A DNA stretch of 64,000 nt from Psychromonas ingrahamii 37 (GCF_000015285.1 NC_008709.1:1240001-1304000); one strand, 5' to 3'; positions 53,173 to 63,612 are shown, counted from the stretch's first letter. Translations and numbers: made by a program. The notes: generated by a model not told the origin, from the sequence alone.

Positions 53173-55857
53173 ATGACAGCAGAAAAAAGCCTATGGACAA
53201 AAACCACTTGTGCATATTGTGGCGTTGGTTGCGGCGTGGAAGCAAAACCCAATAAACTTGGTTTATTAGATATTAGAGGCGATCAGGATCACCCTGCAAA
53301 TTATGGGCGCTTGTGCTCTAAAGGGTTGGCACTTGGTGAGACCGTTGTCCATGACGGGCGATTATTAACCCCGGAAATTAATGGGGCTCCGTCAAATTGG
53401 GAGGATGCTCTAACGCTTGTGGCCGATAAATTTTCCGACACCATAAAGCAATACGGACCTGATTCCGTTGCATTTTATGTATCAGGGCAGCTATTGACTG
53501 AAGATTATTATGCGGCTAATAAGCTGATGAAAGGCTTTATCGGCAGCGGCAATATTGATACCAACTCGCGTCTGTGTATGTCTTCATCGGTCGCCGGGCA
53601 CAAACGTGCCTTTGGCTCCGATACTGTCCCGATTTGTTATCAGGACCTTGAAAAAACCGATATGGTGGTCATTACCGGCTCCAATTTAGCCTGGTGTCAT
53701 CCGGTTTTATTTCAGCGCTTAAAAGCGGCTAAAGCCTTACGTCCGGAACTTTTTATCGTGGTGATTGATCCGCGAAAAACCGCGACCTGTGAAATTGCAG
53801 ATTGTCATTTGGCCATTCAGCCGGGCAGTGATGTTGCTCTGTTTAACGGTTTATTAGCTTATCTTGCCGAAAATAAAACTATAGACAGGGATTATATCGA
53901 CCAATATACCCAGGGGTTTGAAGCGAGTTTAGCCAGTGCTATTGACGAATGTCAGGATCGGCAAGCATTTTTAAAACGTCTGGGTATTGAGGAAAGTCAG
54001 CTGGAATTGTTTTATAAGCATTTTTCTCAGACCGAAAAAGTGCTTACCATTTATTCCCAGGGAGTAAACCAATCATCTCAAGGGACTGATAAAGTAAACA
54101 GTATTTTGAACTGTTTTCTGGCAACGGGACGTATTGGCAAAGAGGGCACGGGGCCCTTTTCGGTGACCGGTCAGCCCAATGCCATGGGCGGCAGAGAGGT
54201 GGGTGGTCTGGCGAACACTTTAGCTGCCCATATGGAATTTGGCAATGCGCAGGATCATCAAAGGATCAGTGAATTTTGGCAAACTGAGCAGTTAGCGAGC
54301 AAACCGGGCTTAAAAGCTGTTGAACTCTTTGATGCGATTGATGACGGTACTATTAAAGCCGTTTGGATAATGGCAACAAACCCGGTGGTAAGCTTGCCCG
54401 ACAGTGATAAAATTAAGGCGGCATTAAAAAAATGCCCGTTAGTGGTGGTCTCGGACTGTATCAAAGAGACGGCGACCAGCACTTTTGCGGATGTGTTATT
54501 ACCAGCCCAGGGCTGGAGTGAAAAGTCCGGAACGATCACTAATTCAGAACGTCGAATCTCCCGTCAACGGCGAATTTTACCTACCCCGGGTTTAGGTAAA
54601 CCGGACTGGTGGATAATCAGTGAAGTGGCAAAAAAAATGGGCTTTGCAAAGGCTTTTGATTATGACCATGAAGGGCAGGTTTTTGATGAATATGTAAAAA
54701 TGACTGCATTGGGCAACCGCGACGGAAAATTACGTGCGCTAAATTTGATTGGTCTGGCGAATCTTGGTACTGATGCCTACAATCACCTTACCCCGCAGCA
54801 ATGGCCGGTGCCTGAATATCAAAAAGAGGTGGTTAATCAGCGCATGTTTGCCGATAATATTTTTTTTACGGAAAACAAAAAAGCGCGCTTAATCCCTATT
54901 TCACAAAAGCAGCCTCTTAGCCGCTGCACTGCAGATTACCCTTTTGTGCTTAATAATGGCCGCATTCGCGATCAGTGGCATACGATGAGCCGAACGGGGC
55001 TTTCCAGCCGCTTAAGCGCATATCAACCCGAACCTTTTGTTTCAATCAACCCTATTGACGCAGTAAAGCAACAACTTGAGCAAGGTCAGTTAGTGACTAT
55101 CAGCAGTGCCAGCGGTTCGGTATTAGTGCGTTTAGCGGTTTCTGACGATATTGAACCCGGGCAGTTGTTTATGCCAATACACTGGAGTCAGACAACAGCA
55201 AGTAAAGCTGCTATCTGCGCCCTAATCAAAGCCAATGTGGACCCAAATTCAGGGCAACCGGAATTTAAATTTACCCCAGTAAAGCTTGTTAAATGGGCAT
55301 ACAAAAGTGAAGCCTGGTTACTCAGCCGGACGGAGATGGACTTGTCTGATTTTGATTATTGGGTAAAACAAAAAGTGGCCGCGGGTTATCTGTACCGTCT
55401 TGCCGCAGAGTTTAATCCTCTTGAGATGACCATTAAACTGTCCAATTTAATGGACCATAATGGCGGCAAAACGCTGACTAATTCTCCTGGTGCTAAAAGC
55501 ACAGCACCGATTTACCGTTACGCTAATATTACCGATCAAAAAATGCAGCAGGCCTATATTGTCGGCAAAAATCTGCAGGAGCAAGATCTAGACTGGTTGC
55601 AAAACCTGCTGGATGAAACAATTGACAGCAGTATTGAACGCACACTTATTTCAGGGGAGGTAGAAGGCAAACTTGCCTGTGGGAAACTGATTTGCGCCTG
55701 CAAACAAGTCGGTGAAAAAACCATTAAAAATGCGATAGTCGAGCAGCAGCTGGGTAATCTGGAAGCCATCAGTGAGCATACCGGCGCCGGTACGGGATGC
55801 GGTTCCTGCTTAGGGGAAGTGGAGGCGATTTTAGTAGACTGCACGATGATTGTTTAA
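53173..55857 (+). CDS. nasA: Assimilatory nitrate reductase catalytic subunit
   Basis: 894 residues, cytoplasmic molybdopterin enzyme. N-terminal 4Fe-4S ligands Cys13, Cys16, Cys20 and Cys48 (CAYCGVGC ... RLCSKG), then the bis-MGD core (SRLCMSSSVAGHKRAFGSDT; GKEGTGPFSVTGQPNAMGGR; RDQWHTMSRTGLSSRL). A C-terminal BFD-like 2Fe-2S domain (about 835-890: LICACKQVGEKTI, TGCGSCLGEVEAI) may receive electrons. Reduces nitrate to nitrite. No NasB-type flavoprotein gene adjoins it, so the electron donor is unknown. AGAGAGG precedes the ATG. It is divergent from the cobA-nirBD operon. Confidence 0.95.
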   Translation: MTAEKSLWTKTTCAYCGVGCGVEAKPNKLGLLDIRGDQDHPANYGRLCSKGLALGETVVHDGRLLTPEINGAPSNWEDALTLVADKFSDTIKQYGPDSVAFYVSGQLLTEDYYAANKLMKGFIGSGNIDTNSRLCMSSSVAGHKRAFGSDTVPICYQDLEKTDMVVITGSNLAWCHPVLFQRLKAAKALRPELFIVVIDPRKTATCEIADCHLAIQPGSDVALFNGLLAYLAENKTIDRDYIDQYTQGFEASLASAIDECQDRQAFLKRLGIEESQLELFYKHFSQTEKVLTIYSQGVNQSSQGTDKVNSILNCFLATGRIGKEGTGPFSVTGQPNAMGGREVGGLANTLAAHMEFGNAQDHQRISEFWQTEQLASKPGLKAVELFDAIDDGTIKAVWIMATNPVVSLPDSDKIKAALKKCPLVVVSDCIKETATSTFADVLLPAQGWSEKSGTITNSERRISRQRRILPTPGLGKPDWWIISEVAKKMGFAKAFDYDHEGQVFDEYVKMTALGNRDGKLRALNLIGLANLGTDAYNHLTPQQWPVPEYQKEVVNQRMFADNIFFTENKKARLIPISQKQPLSRCTADYPFVLNNGRIRDQWHTMSRTGLSSRLSAYQPEPFVSINPIDAVKQQLEQGQLVTISSASGSVLVRLAVSDDIEPGQLFMPIHWSQTTASKAAICALIKANVDPNSGQPEFKFTPVKLVKWAYKSEAWLLSRTEMDLSDFDYWVKQKVAAGYLYRLAAEFNPLEMTIKLSNLMDHNGGKTLTNSPGAKSTAPIYRYANITDQKMQQAYIVGKNLQEQDLDWLQNLLDETIDSSIERTLISGEVEGKLACGKLICACKQVGEKTIKNAIVEQQLGNLEAISEHTGAGTGCGSCLGEVEAILVDCTMIV

Positions 55858-56040
55858 AGTCCGTACAAGGCTTATTTAAAGACTACACCAGGCTTGTTTA
55901 AAGACTGCCTGATGCCGAGCCTAATTGTTAATTAAATGATCGAGCCAACTTTTTTAAGCTGTTAAATCTGTTATAAAGTGCTACTCAACTAAACTCTGAC
56001 TAAAAAATACTTTTAGTCTCTGCGAATACTTGGAGTCGCC

Positions 56041-56931
56041 ATGTCACTTTCAACATCTGTGCAGGAACAAGTTTCAGATACACAGATTATCACCGCAAGC
56101 TGTCCCGGCGGTCTGGGGACGGTCGATGCTGTCACTGCTTACCTGTATCAACAGGGCTGTTATATTAATGAAATCAACTCATTTGATGATATCGATACGC
56201 AACGTTTTTTTATCCGCATAGAATTCAGGCCGGATCGGCAAAGCGCATTTAACCGCGAAAATTTTATCAGTGGCTTTAAAACTAAGGCAGCAAGCTTTGA
56301 TATGGATTGGACGCTGACCAGAAAAGACGATAAGGCAAAAGTGGTGATCATGGTTTCCAAGCATGATCATTGTTTAAATGATTTACTCTACCGTTATCGC
56401 ACGGGCGATTTAAAAATAGAAATCCCCGCTATTATCTCCAACCATCCGGACCTTGAAGAACTGGCTAAATGGCATGGTATTCCCTATTTTCATCTACCGG
56501 TTAATAAAGACATAAAACCACAACAGGAAGCGATGATCTGGAAAATCATTCAGGACTGTGATGCCGATTTAGTGGTGCTTGCCCGTTATATGCAGGTCTT
56601 ATCCAGTGAGATGTGTCAACGACTGGCGGGTTGGGCGATTAATATTCATCACTCACTACTGCCGGGATTCAAAGGTGCTAAACCCTATTATCAGGCCTAT
56701 CATAAAGGGGTTAAATTAGTCGGAGCCACAGCCCATTATATCAGTGATGATCTGGATGAAGGGCCTATTATCACTCAAGGGGTTGAAACTGTTGACCACA
56801 GTCACTATCCAGCGGATTTAGCGGCTAAGGGGCAAGCTATTGAATGCCAGACATTATCACGGGCGGTGCGCTGGCATATTGAACAGCGTGTTTTTTTACA
56901 TGGTGAAAAGTCGGTAGTTTTCGCAAAATAA
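56041..56931 (+). CDS. purU: Formyltetrahydrofolate deformylase
   Basis: 296 residues. N-terminal ACT domain (TASCPGGLGTVDAVTAYLYQ, residues about 19-90) and a C-terminal formyltransferase-type domain with catalytic residues in INIHHSLLPGFKGAKPYYQA (about 200-219) and DLDEGPIITQG (about 239-249). It hydrolyses 10-formyl-THF to formate and THF, balancing one-carbon units. The PurU reading rests on the ACT domain plus the GAKPYYQAYHKGVK segment, distinguishing it from PurN. TTGGAG lies 6-9 bases before the ATG. It stands alone between nasA and msrA. Confidence 0.94.
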   Translation: MSLSTSVQEQVSDTQIITASCPGGLGTVDAVTAYLYQQGCYINEINSFDDIDTQRFFIRIEFRPDRQSAFNRENFISGFKTKAASFDMDWTLTRKDDKAKVVIMVSKHDHCLNDLLYRYRTGDLKIEIPAIISNHPDLEELAKWHGIPYFHLPVNKDIKPQQEAMIWKIIQDCDADLVVLARYMQVLSSEMCQRLAGWAINIHHSLLPGFKGAKPYYQAYHKGVKLVGATAHYISDDLDEGPIITQGVETVDHSHYPADLAAKGQAIECQTLSRAVRWHIEQRVFLHGEKSVVFAK

Positions 56932-57048
56932 ATGCTGAATAAATTTTCAGTCATCTTTCGAGTGCCTGCTTATTTGCTCTTTGGCTTTATACTAAGTGTG
57001 TTCAGATGTGATCTTGCATTGCGGAGGAAAAATTAACACGAGCAAGGC

Positions 57049-57075
57049 TGATCATCTATTTGATGCGTTTCGTAT
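57049..57075 (+). promoter_or_regulatory. Candidate RpoE-ChrR promoter of msrA
   Basis: TGATC, 17 bases, CGTAT, about 65 bases before the msrA start. This is the same pair and spacing as before rpoE (12591) and the LON-domain gene (11962). Confidence 0.6.
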
Positions 57076-57139
57076 TATCATTAAGCTAAGCAACTGCTTG
57101 GCTTTTTTAAACGCAATTTTTTACCAAGGAATAAGCTTA

Positions 57140-57730
57140 ATGAAATCTAAATTGATACTCTTTATTTTAAGCAGTTGTCTGTTGTACAGTGCCAATGCAC
57201 TGGCAGATAAAGCTGTCCTGGCCGGAGGATGTTTTTGGTGCATGGAAGCAGACTTTGAAAAACTTGAAGGGGTGAATGATGTCGTCTCAGGTTTTACCGG
57301 CGGGAAATTAAAAAACCCAACCTATAACGGTAATCACCAGGGGCACTATGAAGCAGTGGAAATCACCTATGATGCGGATAAAATAAGTTACCAGGCACTG
57401 CTGGATCATTATTGGGTCAATATCGACCCCTTTGACGAGCGAGGGCAGTTTTGCGATAAAGGGCCAAGTTACCTCAGTGCTATTTTTGTTGCCAATGAAC
57501 AGCAAAGGAAAACAGCAGAACAATCTAAAGCGTTGATAGCAGAGCAGTTTCTCGATCAAACCATTGTTACGCCCATTTTACCGGCAGCGGTTTTTTATCC
57601 GATTAAAGGTAACGAGAGTTATCATCAGAACTATGCTGAAAACAACCCGATTCGTTATAAGGCTTATCGTTGGAATTGCGGGCGGGATAAACGTCTCAAG
57701 GAAATTTGGGGCGAGAAGGTGACTCACTGA
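57140..57730 (+). CDS. msrA: Secreted peptide-methionine (S)-S-oxide reductase
   Basis: 196 residues from the ATG at 57140 (AAGGA 9 bases upstream); the frame is open upstream but without a sensible start. Signal peptide MKSKLILFILSSCLLYSANA, cleaved near ALA-DK, so a periplasmic form. Catalytic Cys31 in AGGCFWCMEADFE, FTGGKLKNPTYNGNHQGHYE next, and a resolving Cys likely in WNCGRD near the end. It repairs oxidised methionines in envelope proteins. No msrB is nearby. A candidate RpoE-ChrR promoter lies upstream. Confidence 0.93.
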   Translation: MKSKLILFILSSCLLYSANALADKAVLAGGCFWCMEADFEKLEGVNDVVSGFTGGKLKNPTYNGNHQGHYEAVEITYDADKISYQALLDHYWVNIDPFDERGQFCDKGPSYLSAIFVANEQQRKTAEQSKALIAEQFLDQTIVTPILPAAVFYPIKGNESYHQNYAENNPIRYKAYRWNCGRDKRLKEIWGEKVTH

Positions 57731-57763
57731 TTAGTGCGTGACTGACAGCTAGCTGACTAATAT

Positions 57764-57793
57764 AAAAAACGCTGATAATTCAGCGTTTTTTTA
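57764..57793. terminator. Bidirectional terminator between msrA and hutH
   Basis: AAAAAACGCTGA pairs with TCAGCGTTTTTTT around a 5-base loop, with A and T runs on both sides, serving both convergent genes. Confidence 0.9.
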
Positions 57794-57828
57794 TGCATTA
57801 TATTCGCAAGTTTTACTGATTTCTGTTT

Positions 57829-59361
57829 TTAAAGGCTCGGCAGTAAACCTTCCGGGATCAGTTTGTTATGCATGGCTTCAATTAACAACTGATTTGCCTG
57901 TTTAATATCGGGTGCGAAATATCTGTCTTTATCATAAAAATCAACCCGCTCCCGTAATTCAGCCTTGGCTGTTTCTATTAATTCAGAGGATTTTAACGGG
58001 GATCTAAAATCCAGCCCCTGGGCTGCGGCCAATAACTCCACCGCTAAAATACCGCGGGTGTTTTCCGCCATCTCTTTTAAGCGCCGACCGGCAAAGGTTG
58101 CCATTGAAACGTGATCTTCCTGATTGGCCGATGTTGGCAGGCTGTCCACACAGGCCGGGTGAGCGAGGGATTTATTTTCGCTGGCAAGCGCCGCTGCCGT
58201 TACCTGAGCAATCATAAAGCCGGAGTTAACGCCGCCGTTATTGACCAAAAAGGGCGGTAATTTACTTAAACTGTTGTCAATTAACAATGCCATACGGCGT
58301 TCAGATAAACTGCCAATTTCAGCAATGGCTAAGGCTAAATTATCACTGGCCATAGCAATAGGTTCAGCATGGAAATTACCGGCAGAAATAATATCACCAT
58401 CCTCGGCAAAGACCAGCGGATTATCCGAGACAGAATTTGCTTCAATTTCATAAATAGCGGCAGAATTACGAATTTGCTGTAAACAGGCCCCCATTACCTG
58501 GGGCTGACAGCGAAGAGAGTAGGGATCCTGCACTTTTTCACAGGCTGTATGTGAATGACTTACTTCACTGTGTGTATCGAGTATATGACGATAGATTAAA
58601 GCTGAATCTATTTGTGATTGATGACCGCGTACTTGATGTACCCGGTCATCAAAGGGACGACGGCTGCCTAATGCGGCATCGACCGTCATTGCGCCGCATA
58701 AAGTGGCAGAAGCGAACAGATCCTCAGCGGCAAATAGCCCTTCCAGGCCAAAAGCACAGGATGCCTGAGTACCGTTTAATAATGCGAGTCCTTCTTTAGG
58801 AGCCAAAGTAATAGGCTGCATGCCGGCAATTTCTAACGCTTTTGCACCTGAAATTATGTTTCCCTGATAACGCGCTTCACCTTCACCTAGTAACACCGTA
58901 CTCATGTGTGCTAATGGTGCTAAATCACCCGATGCACCCACTGACCCTTTTTTGGGCACACAAGGGTAAATCTGTGCATTTACCAGTGTCATTAATGCTT
59001 CAATAACAGATAAACGAATCCCTGAAAAACCCCGCGCCAGACTGTTGATTTTTAATACCATCATCATCCGCACGGTTTCATCATTCATCAATTCGCCGAT
59101 ACCCGCCGCATGGGAAAGGACAATACTGCGCTGCAGTGTTTCCAAGTCTTCCGGGGCGATTCGAGTATTAGCCAGCAAACCAAAACCGGTATTAATACCA
59201 TAAGCAACCCTATTTTCTGCAATCACTTGATTGACAACTTGTGTACTGGCATGAATGGCCTCAATACAACTTGATTCTAAGCTGACTTTAAGCGCATGAC
59301 GGCTGATTTTACGCAGTTGAGAAAGTGTTAATTGTCCCGGTTTAATATGTAATTCGTACAT
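57829..59361 (-). CDS. hutH: Histidine ammonia-lyase
   Basis: 510 residues from the ATG at 59361 (GGAG 6 bases upstream; an in-frame ATG 18 bases earlier has none). The MIO prosthetic group forms from Ala143-Ser144-Gly145 in [15 protein letters not shown]. Other marks are [15 protein letters not shown] near 54-68 and the [12 protein letters not shown] stretch. Removes ammonia from histidine to give urocanate. Last gene of the hut operon. Confidence 0.96.
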   Translation of the reverse strand: MYELHIKPGQLTLSQLRKISRHALKVSLESSCIEAIHASTQVVNQVIAENRVAYGINTGFGLLANTRIAPEDLETLQRSIVLSHAAGIGELMNDETVRMMMVLKINSLARGFSGIRLSVIEALMTLVNAQIYPCVPKKGSVGASGDLAPLAHMSTVLLGEGEARYQGNIISGAKALEIAGMQPITLAPKEGLALLNGTQASCAFGLEGLFAAEDLFASATLCGAMTVDAALGSRRPFDDRVHQVRGHQSQIDSALIYRHILDTHSEVSHSHTACEKVQDPYSLRCQPQVMGACLQQIRNSAAIYEIEANSVSDNPLVFAEDGDIISAGNFHAEPIAMASDNLALAIAEIGSLSERRMALLIDNSLSKLPPFLVNNGGVNSGFMIAQVTAAALASENKSLAHPACVDSLPTSANQEDHVSMATFAGRRLKEMAENTRGILAVELLAAAQGLDFRSPLKSSELIETAKAELRERVDFYDKDRYFAPDIKQANQLLIEAMHNKLIPEGLLPSL

Positions 59362-59430
59362 CTTTTTCTCCACAGTCATGACAGCTTGGATTACCTATCA
59401 TGACAATAATATTTAGTTGAATGCGGTTTG

Positions 59431-59502
59431 CTATGCGATATCTGTTATTCAATATTTTTACTATTCGATATCTATTATTTAATATTTTTACTGTTCGGTA
59501 TC
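59431..59502. repeat. 30-bp tandem repeat across the hutU stop codon
   Basis: 59443-59472 and 59473-59502 are two 30-base units differing at a few positions (TGTTATTCAATATTTTTACT vs TATTATTTAATATTTTTACT, then ATTCGATATC vs GTTCGGTATC). A third partial unit is at 59431-59442. The first unit in transcript order includes the last hutU codons and its stop. Confidence 0.9.
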
Positions 59503-61167
59503 GAGCATAGGCAAATCAAGGTGCTGCTCGCGAGCACATTTTTTAGCGATCTCGTAACCCGCATCGGCATGACGCATTACACCTGTGGCCGGATCGTTTC
59601 TTAATACCCGGCTAATACGCTGGTGGGCATCATCTGTCCCATCACAGACCACGACCATGCCCGAATGTTGTGAAAACCCCATACCGACACCACCACCATG
59701 ATGCAGTGATACCCATGTTGCACCACTGGCGGTGTTTAATAACGCGTTTAATAATGGCCAGTCTGACACCGCATCGGAACCATCCAGCATGTCTTCAGTC
59801 TCGCGGTTTGGGCTTGCGACCGAGCCTGAATCAAGGTGATCACGGCCAATAACAAGAGGGGCTTTCAGTTCGCCATTTTTAACCATTTCATTAAATGCCA
59901 GTCCCAGACGCTGACGATCTTTTAAACCAACCCAGCAAATACGTGCCGGCAGACCTTGGAATTGGATGTGTTCCCGCGCCATATCCAGCCAGTTGTGCAG
60001 ATCTGGATTATTGGGAATAAGCTCTTTTACTTTCTGATCTGTTTTGTAAATATCTTCTGGATCGCCAGACAGCGCAACCCAGCGAAAAGGACCAATACCT
60101 TCACAAAATAGCGGACGGATATAAGCCGGTACAAATCCCGGGAAATCAAAGGCATTTTTAACTCCTTCCTCAAGGGCCATTTGCCGAATATTATTCCCAT
60201 AATCAACGGTTGCAGCGCCCGCAGACTGGAGATCCAGCATCGCCTTAACTTGTACTGCCATGGATTTTTTAGCGGCTTTAATAACAGCAGCTTCATCGGT
60301 TTTACGCATTTCTGCCACGTATTCCATAGTCCAGTTCTGAGGCAGGTAACCGTTTAAGGGATCGTGTGCCGAGGTCTGGTCAGTGACCACATCGGGGGTT
60401 ATTTGACGTTTAACCAGCTCGGTAAAAATATCCGCGGTATTGGCAAGCAGCGCAATTGAAGTGGTTTTATTATCCGCTTTTGCCTGTTCAAGCAGTCTTA
60501 ATGCCTGATTCAAAGAAGTGGCTTTTTGATCCACATAACCTGTCCGTAAACGGTAATCAATACGCGATTCATCACATTCTACGGCCACCATTGAAAAGCC
60601 TGCCATCGTGGCAGCAAGGGGTTGTGCCCCCCCCATTCCGCCTAAGCCGCCAGTTAATATCCAGCGACCGCTAGCGCTGCCGGAAAAATGTTTTTTCGCC
60701 ATGGCCACAAAAGTCTCATAAGTACCTTGCACAATTCCCTGAGAGCCAATGTAAATCCAAGAGCCCGCGGTCATTTGTCCGTACATCATCAAACCCTGCT
60801 TATCGAGTTTATTGAAGTGTTCCCAGTTTGCCCAATGGGGCACGAGGTTCGAATTGGCAATCAGTACCCGTGGCGCATTTTTATGGGTTTGAAAAACACC
60901 GACGGGTTTACCTGACTGGACTAATAAGGTTTCGTCATCTTCTAAACGCTGCAGTACTTCGACAATCTTGTCATAGGACTGCCAATCACGTGCAGCACGG
61001 CCGATACCACCATAGACAACTAAGGCATGCGGGTGCTCAGCAACGTCAGGATGAAGATTATTCATTAACATTCTAAGGGGCGCTTCCGTTAGCCAAGATT
61101 TAGCATTCAATTTTGTACCTTGTGGTGCAATAATAGTGCGCGAAGTATCTAAACGCTTATCAGTCAT
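59488..61167 (-). CDS. hutU: Urocanate hydratase
   Basis: 559 residues, usual length for the family. Signature regions: [20 protein letters not shown] near 48-67, [20 protein letters not shown] near 127-146, [20 protein letters not shown] near 167-186 (NAD-binding glycines) and [20 protein letters not shown] with the catalytic-region Cys. Converts urocanate to imidazolone propionate with tightly bound NAD. Its last codons lie inside a 30-bp tandem repeat. Preceded by hutG. Confidence 0.96.
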   Translation of the reverse strand: MTDKRLDTSRTIIAPQGTKLNAKSWLTEAPLRMLMNNLHPDVAEHPHALVVYGGIGRAARDWQSYDKIVEVLQRLEDDETLLVQSGKPVGVFQTHKNAPRVLIANSNLVPHWANWEHFNKLDKQGLMMYGQMTAGSWIYIGSQGIVQGTYETFVAMAKKHFSGSASGRWILTGGLGGMGGAQPLAATMAGFSMVAVECDESRIDYRLRTGYVDQKATSLNQALRLLEQAKADNKTTSIALLANTADIFTELVKRQITPDVVTDQTSAHDPLNGYLPQNWTMEYVAEMRKTDEAAVIKAAKKSMAVQVKAMLDLQSAGAATVDYGNNIRQMALEEGVKNAFDFPGFVPAYIRPLFCEGIGPFRWVALSGDPEDIYKTDQKVKELIPNNPDLHNWLDMAREHIQFQGLPARICWVGLKDRQRLGLAFNEMVKNGELKAPLVIGRDHLDSGSVASPNRETEDMLDGSDAVSDWPLLNALLNTASGATWVSLHHGGGVGMGFSQHSGMVVVCDGTDDAHQRISRVLRNDPATGVMRHADAGYEIAKKCAREQHLDLPMLDTEQ

Positions 61168-61237
61168 TTTTATTTCCTCGTAATAGTAATTTATCCCTTC
61201 ATAAAACAGACGGGGTTATCATACTTGTTATAAATAG

Positions 61238-62284
61238 TTATAGCGTTTTGAACATGGCATGGGAGATATCCCAGGCCAGTCTAGCCGCTAATTTGGCGGT
61301 TTGTTTGTCGATATCAAATTCCGGGTTGTATTCCGCTAAATCCGCTAACAGCAGCTTTTTTTTACCCTTATTATTGGTGGCCTCAAAAATCGGCTGCAGC
61401 AAACGCTCGACCGTCTCATAAGAAAGTCCTCTTGCAGCAGGTGCGCTGACGCCGGGCGCTATGGCCGCAGAAAAAACATCAATATCTATGGTCAGATAAA
61501 GGTAATCAACTTGCGCTATAAAGTCGGTTAGTTCAGTGATTCTTTTTTGCATCAGATGGCTTGCAAGCTCGTTATCTTCGCGGTAAAAAACCTTCAGACT
61601 GTCGGCACAGGAAAATAATGCCTGAGTATTGCTTGCTCTGGAAACGCCTAAACAGGCGTAGTTAAATGCCCAGCCCTGAGCTGTGCAAAAATCGGCTATC
61701 TGGCGAAAAGGGGTGCCGGAACTGCTTGGAAATTGGGGGCTATCTTTTGTGTAGGTGCGCAGATCAAAATGTGCATCAAAGTTGATGATGCCTATTTTAG
61801 GGCCTATTTTAGGCGAGTTGATAGGTGCTTCCTGCAGATGCGCGGCGAGTCCCTGAAAAGAACCCCAGGCGATTTCATGACCGCCACCCAATACTATGAC
61901 TTTATGATCCTGGTTAAGCGCATTTGTTACCTTTTTTGCCAGTGCTTTCTGGCTTTCTTCAAGGTTTTTTTGATGGCAAAAAACATTACCGCCATCATAG
62001 AAGGATGCCCCTGAATCCGTTTGATGATGCCATGCGCTATTAGCTAATGCCTGACGAATCAAATCCGGGCCATGGAATGCGCCTATCCGCCCTTTGTTGC
62101 GTCTAACGCCTTCATCACAGCAAAAACCCAACAGAGTAATGCCGGAAGAATCTTGCTCGGAGGCCGTAAGACTGACCATATGGTGGAAACGTTTGCCGCT
62201 CGAGCCATCTTCTATGTCTGTCCGCCCCTGCCAGATAGCAGCCGCAGTCGGTTGGTAAAGATGATGATTAACTGCATCAGTCAT
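61238..62284 (-). CDS. hutG: Formimidoylglutamase
   Basis: 348 residues, arginase/ureohydrolase fold with two Mn. Metal ligands in VIVLGGGHEIAWGSF, GIINFDAHFDLRTY and LTIDIDVFSAAIAPGVSAPA. Splits formimidoyl-glutamate to glutamate and formamide. In-frame repeat SPKIGPKIG near residue 160 comes from a short tandem duplication in the DNA (about 61788-61813). GGAG upstream of the ATG. The start region has been duplicated in the gap to hutI. Confidence 0.93.
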   Translation of the reverse strand: MTDAVNHHLYQPTAAAIWQGRTDIEDGSSGKRFHHMVSLTASEQDSSGITLLGFCCDEGVRRNKGRIGAFHGPDLIRQALANSAWHHQTDSGASFYDGGNVFCHQKNLEESQKALAKKVTNALNQDHKVIVLGGGHEIAWGSFQGLAAHLQEAPINSPKIGPKIGIINFDAHFDLRTYTKDSPQFPSSSGTPFRQIADFCTAQGWAFNYACLGVSRASNTQALFSCADSLKVFYREDNELASHLMQKRITELTDFIAQVDYLYLTIDIDVFSAAIAPGVSAPAARGLSYETVERLLQPIFEATNNKGKKKLLLADLAEYNPEFDIDKQTAKLAARLAWDISHAMFKTL

Positions 62285-62378
62285 TGTTTAACACTCCATT
62301 AATAATGATTCGGGCAGCCGGTAATATCGTCGCTGCCATTTCTTGATGCCGGCGTTGATTATTAACCACATCAGTCAT
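62277..62378 (-). other. Duplicated hutI/hutG junction, forming a 33-codon frame
   Basis: The sequence at the hutI end and hutG start (CAATGACTGATG with flanking AACGGCGTGTTA) appears twice, 94 bases apart. As a result the gap contains an open frame that begins like HutG (MTDVVNN) and ends like HutI (RIIINGVLNND), and its stop overlaps the hutG start. It is most likely a relic of a tandem duplication and not a functional gene. Confidence 0.75.
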
Positions 62379-63582
62379 TGCATAACACGCCGTTAATGAT
62401 CCGGGATATTAGTAAATTGGTGCCTATTTCATAGGCGAGTTGTGCCGGGTGCTGGATATTCCAAAGACACAGATCGGCTTCAAAACCCACTTTGATTTGA
62501 CCGCGCTGCTGGGCTAAACCTAATGCTTTTGCCGCATGACAAGTAACACCGCGTAACGCCTCTTCCGGTGTTAAACCAAAGAGTGTACAGCCCATATTCA
62601 TGATCATTAAAAGCGATGCAATAGGGGAGGTGCCGGGATTAAAATCCGTGGCTAATGCGATCGGTACTTTGTATGTGCGCAGTAATTCAACAGGCGGTAA
62701 TTGTGTTTCTCTTAAAAAATAAAAAGCGCCGGGTAATAAGGTCGCAACCGTACCGTTGTCAGCAAGAGCTTTAACGCCTGTTTCATCCAGATATTCAAGA
62801 TGATCAACAGAACTTGCGCCCATTTTTGCGGCTAATGCGCTGCCGCCCGAATTACTTAACTGCTCGGTATGTCCCTTGATGCCCAGACCAAAAGATAACG
62901 CTGACTTAAAAACCCGTTCTGTTTGCTTAAGGTTAAAACCAATACCCTCACAGAATATATCAACATAATCGACTAGCTGTGCCTTAACAGCTGCCGGAAT
63001 AATTGTATTGCACACATAATCAATATAACGGTCCGGATTATCTTTAAATTCCAGCGGGACTGCATGCGCTGCGAGAAGTGTGGTGGAAACTTTAATATTT
63101 GCCTGTTGCTCAATCTGTTTGGCGACACGCAGTATTTTTAATTCACTTTCAAGGTCGAGGCCATAACCCGATTTTATTTCAACCGTGGTAACGCCATCTT
63201 TAATTAACCCCGAAAGGTGCTGCAGGGCTTTTTCTAACAATTGTGCTTCCGTGGCTTTTCTCGTAGCGTTGACCGTCGTCATGATTCCGCCGCCTTGACG
63301 GGCAATTTCTTGATAGGGCACACCGGTTAAGCGTTGCTCAAATTCATTGGCACGATTACCGGCAAAAACCAGGTGGGTATGGCAGTCGATAAACCCCGGC
63401 GTAAGCAGTTTATGTTCACAGTCGAGTTGTTTACCCGATGATGCAAGCGGGCAGGATGCCATTCCACCTATCTGTGCGATTTTACCGTTAATGATATTAA
63501 TAAAATGATTATGTTTAATCAGGTAACCCGTGTCGTTTGTTTCCACAGTAACAATACTGGCATTGGTTAAGAGTAAATTCAT
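62371..63582 (-). CDS. hutI: Imidazolonepropionase
   Basis: 403 residues, amidohydrolase family. Metal-site His in [20 protein letters not shown] near residue 66-85, [19 protein letters not shown] near 170-188, [17 protein letters not shown] near 237-253 and the Asp in [15 protein letters not shown] near 313. Opens imidazolone propionate to formimidoyl-glutamate. Lies between hutC and hutG on the minus strand; a HutC operator is just upstream. Confidence 0.95.
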   Translation of the reverse strand: MNLLLTNASIVTVETNDTGYLIKHNHFINIINGKIAQIGGMASCPLASSGKQLDCEHKLLTPGFIDCHTHLVFAGNRANEFEQRLTGVPYQEIARQGGGIMTTVNATRKATEAQLLEKALQHLSGLIKDGVTTVEIKSGYGLDLESELKILRVAKQIEQQANIKVSTTLLAAHAVPLEFKDNPDRYIDYVCNTIIPAAVKAQLVDYVDIFCEGIGFNLKQTERVFKSALSFGLGIKGHTEQLSNSGGSALAAKMGASSVDHLEYLDETGVKALADNGTVATLLPGAFYFLRETQLPPVELLRTYKVPIALATDFNPGTSPIASLLMIMNMGCTLFGLTPEEALRGVTCHAAKALGLAQQRGQIKVGFEADLCLWNIQHPAQLAYEIGTNLLISRIINGVLCND

Positions 63583-63602
63583 TTTATTTGCACCTGTTTA
63601 AA

Positions 63603-63612
63603 TGTATATACA
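63603..63612 (-). promoter_or_regulatory. HutC operator-like palindrome upstream of hutI
   Basis: TGTATATACA is a perfect palindrome of the TGTA-N2-TACA form used by HutC. It lies 20 bases before the hutI start, between hutC and hutI. Confidence 0.7.

Noticed and set aside
57308-60915. Numerous 60-90 codon frames antisense to msrA, hutH and hutU (also antisense to gltBD and asmA)
   Set aside because: They follow the codon pattern of the real genes on the other strand and show no start signals or families.
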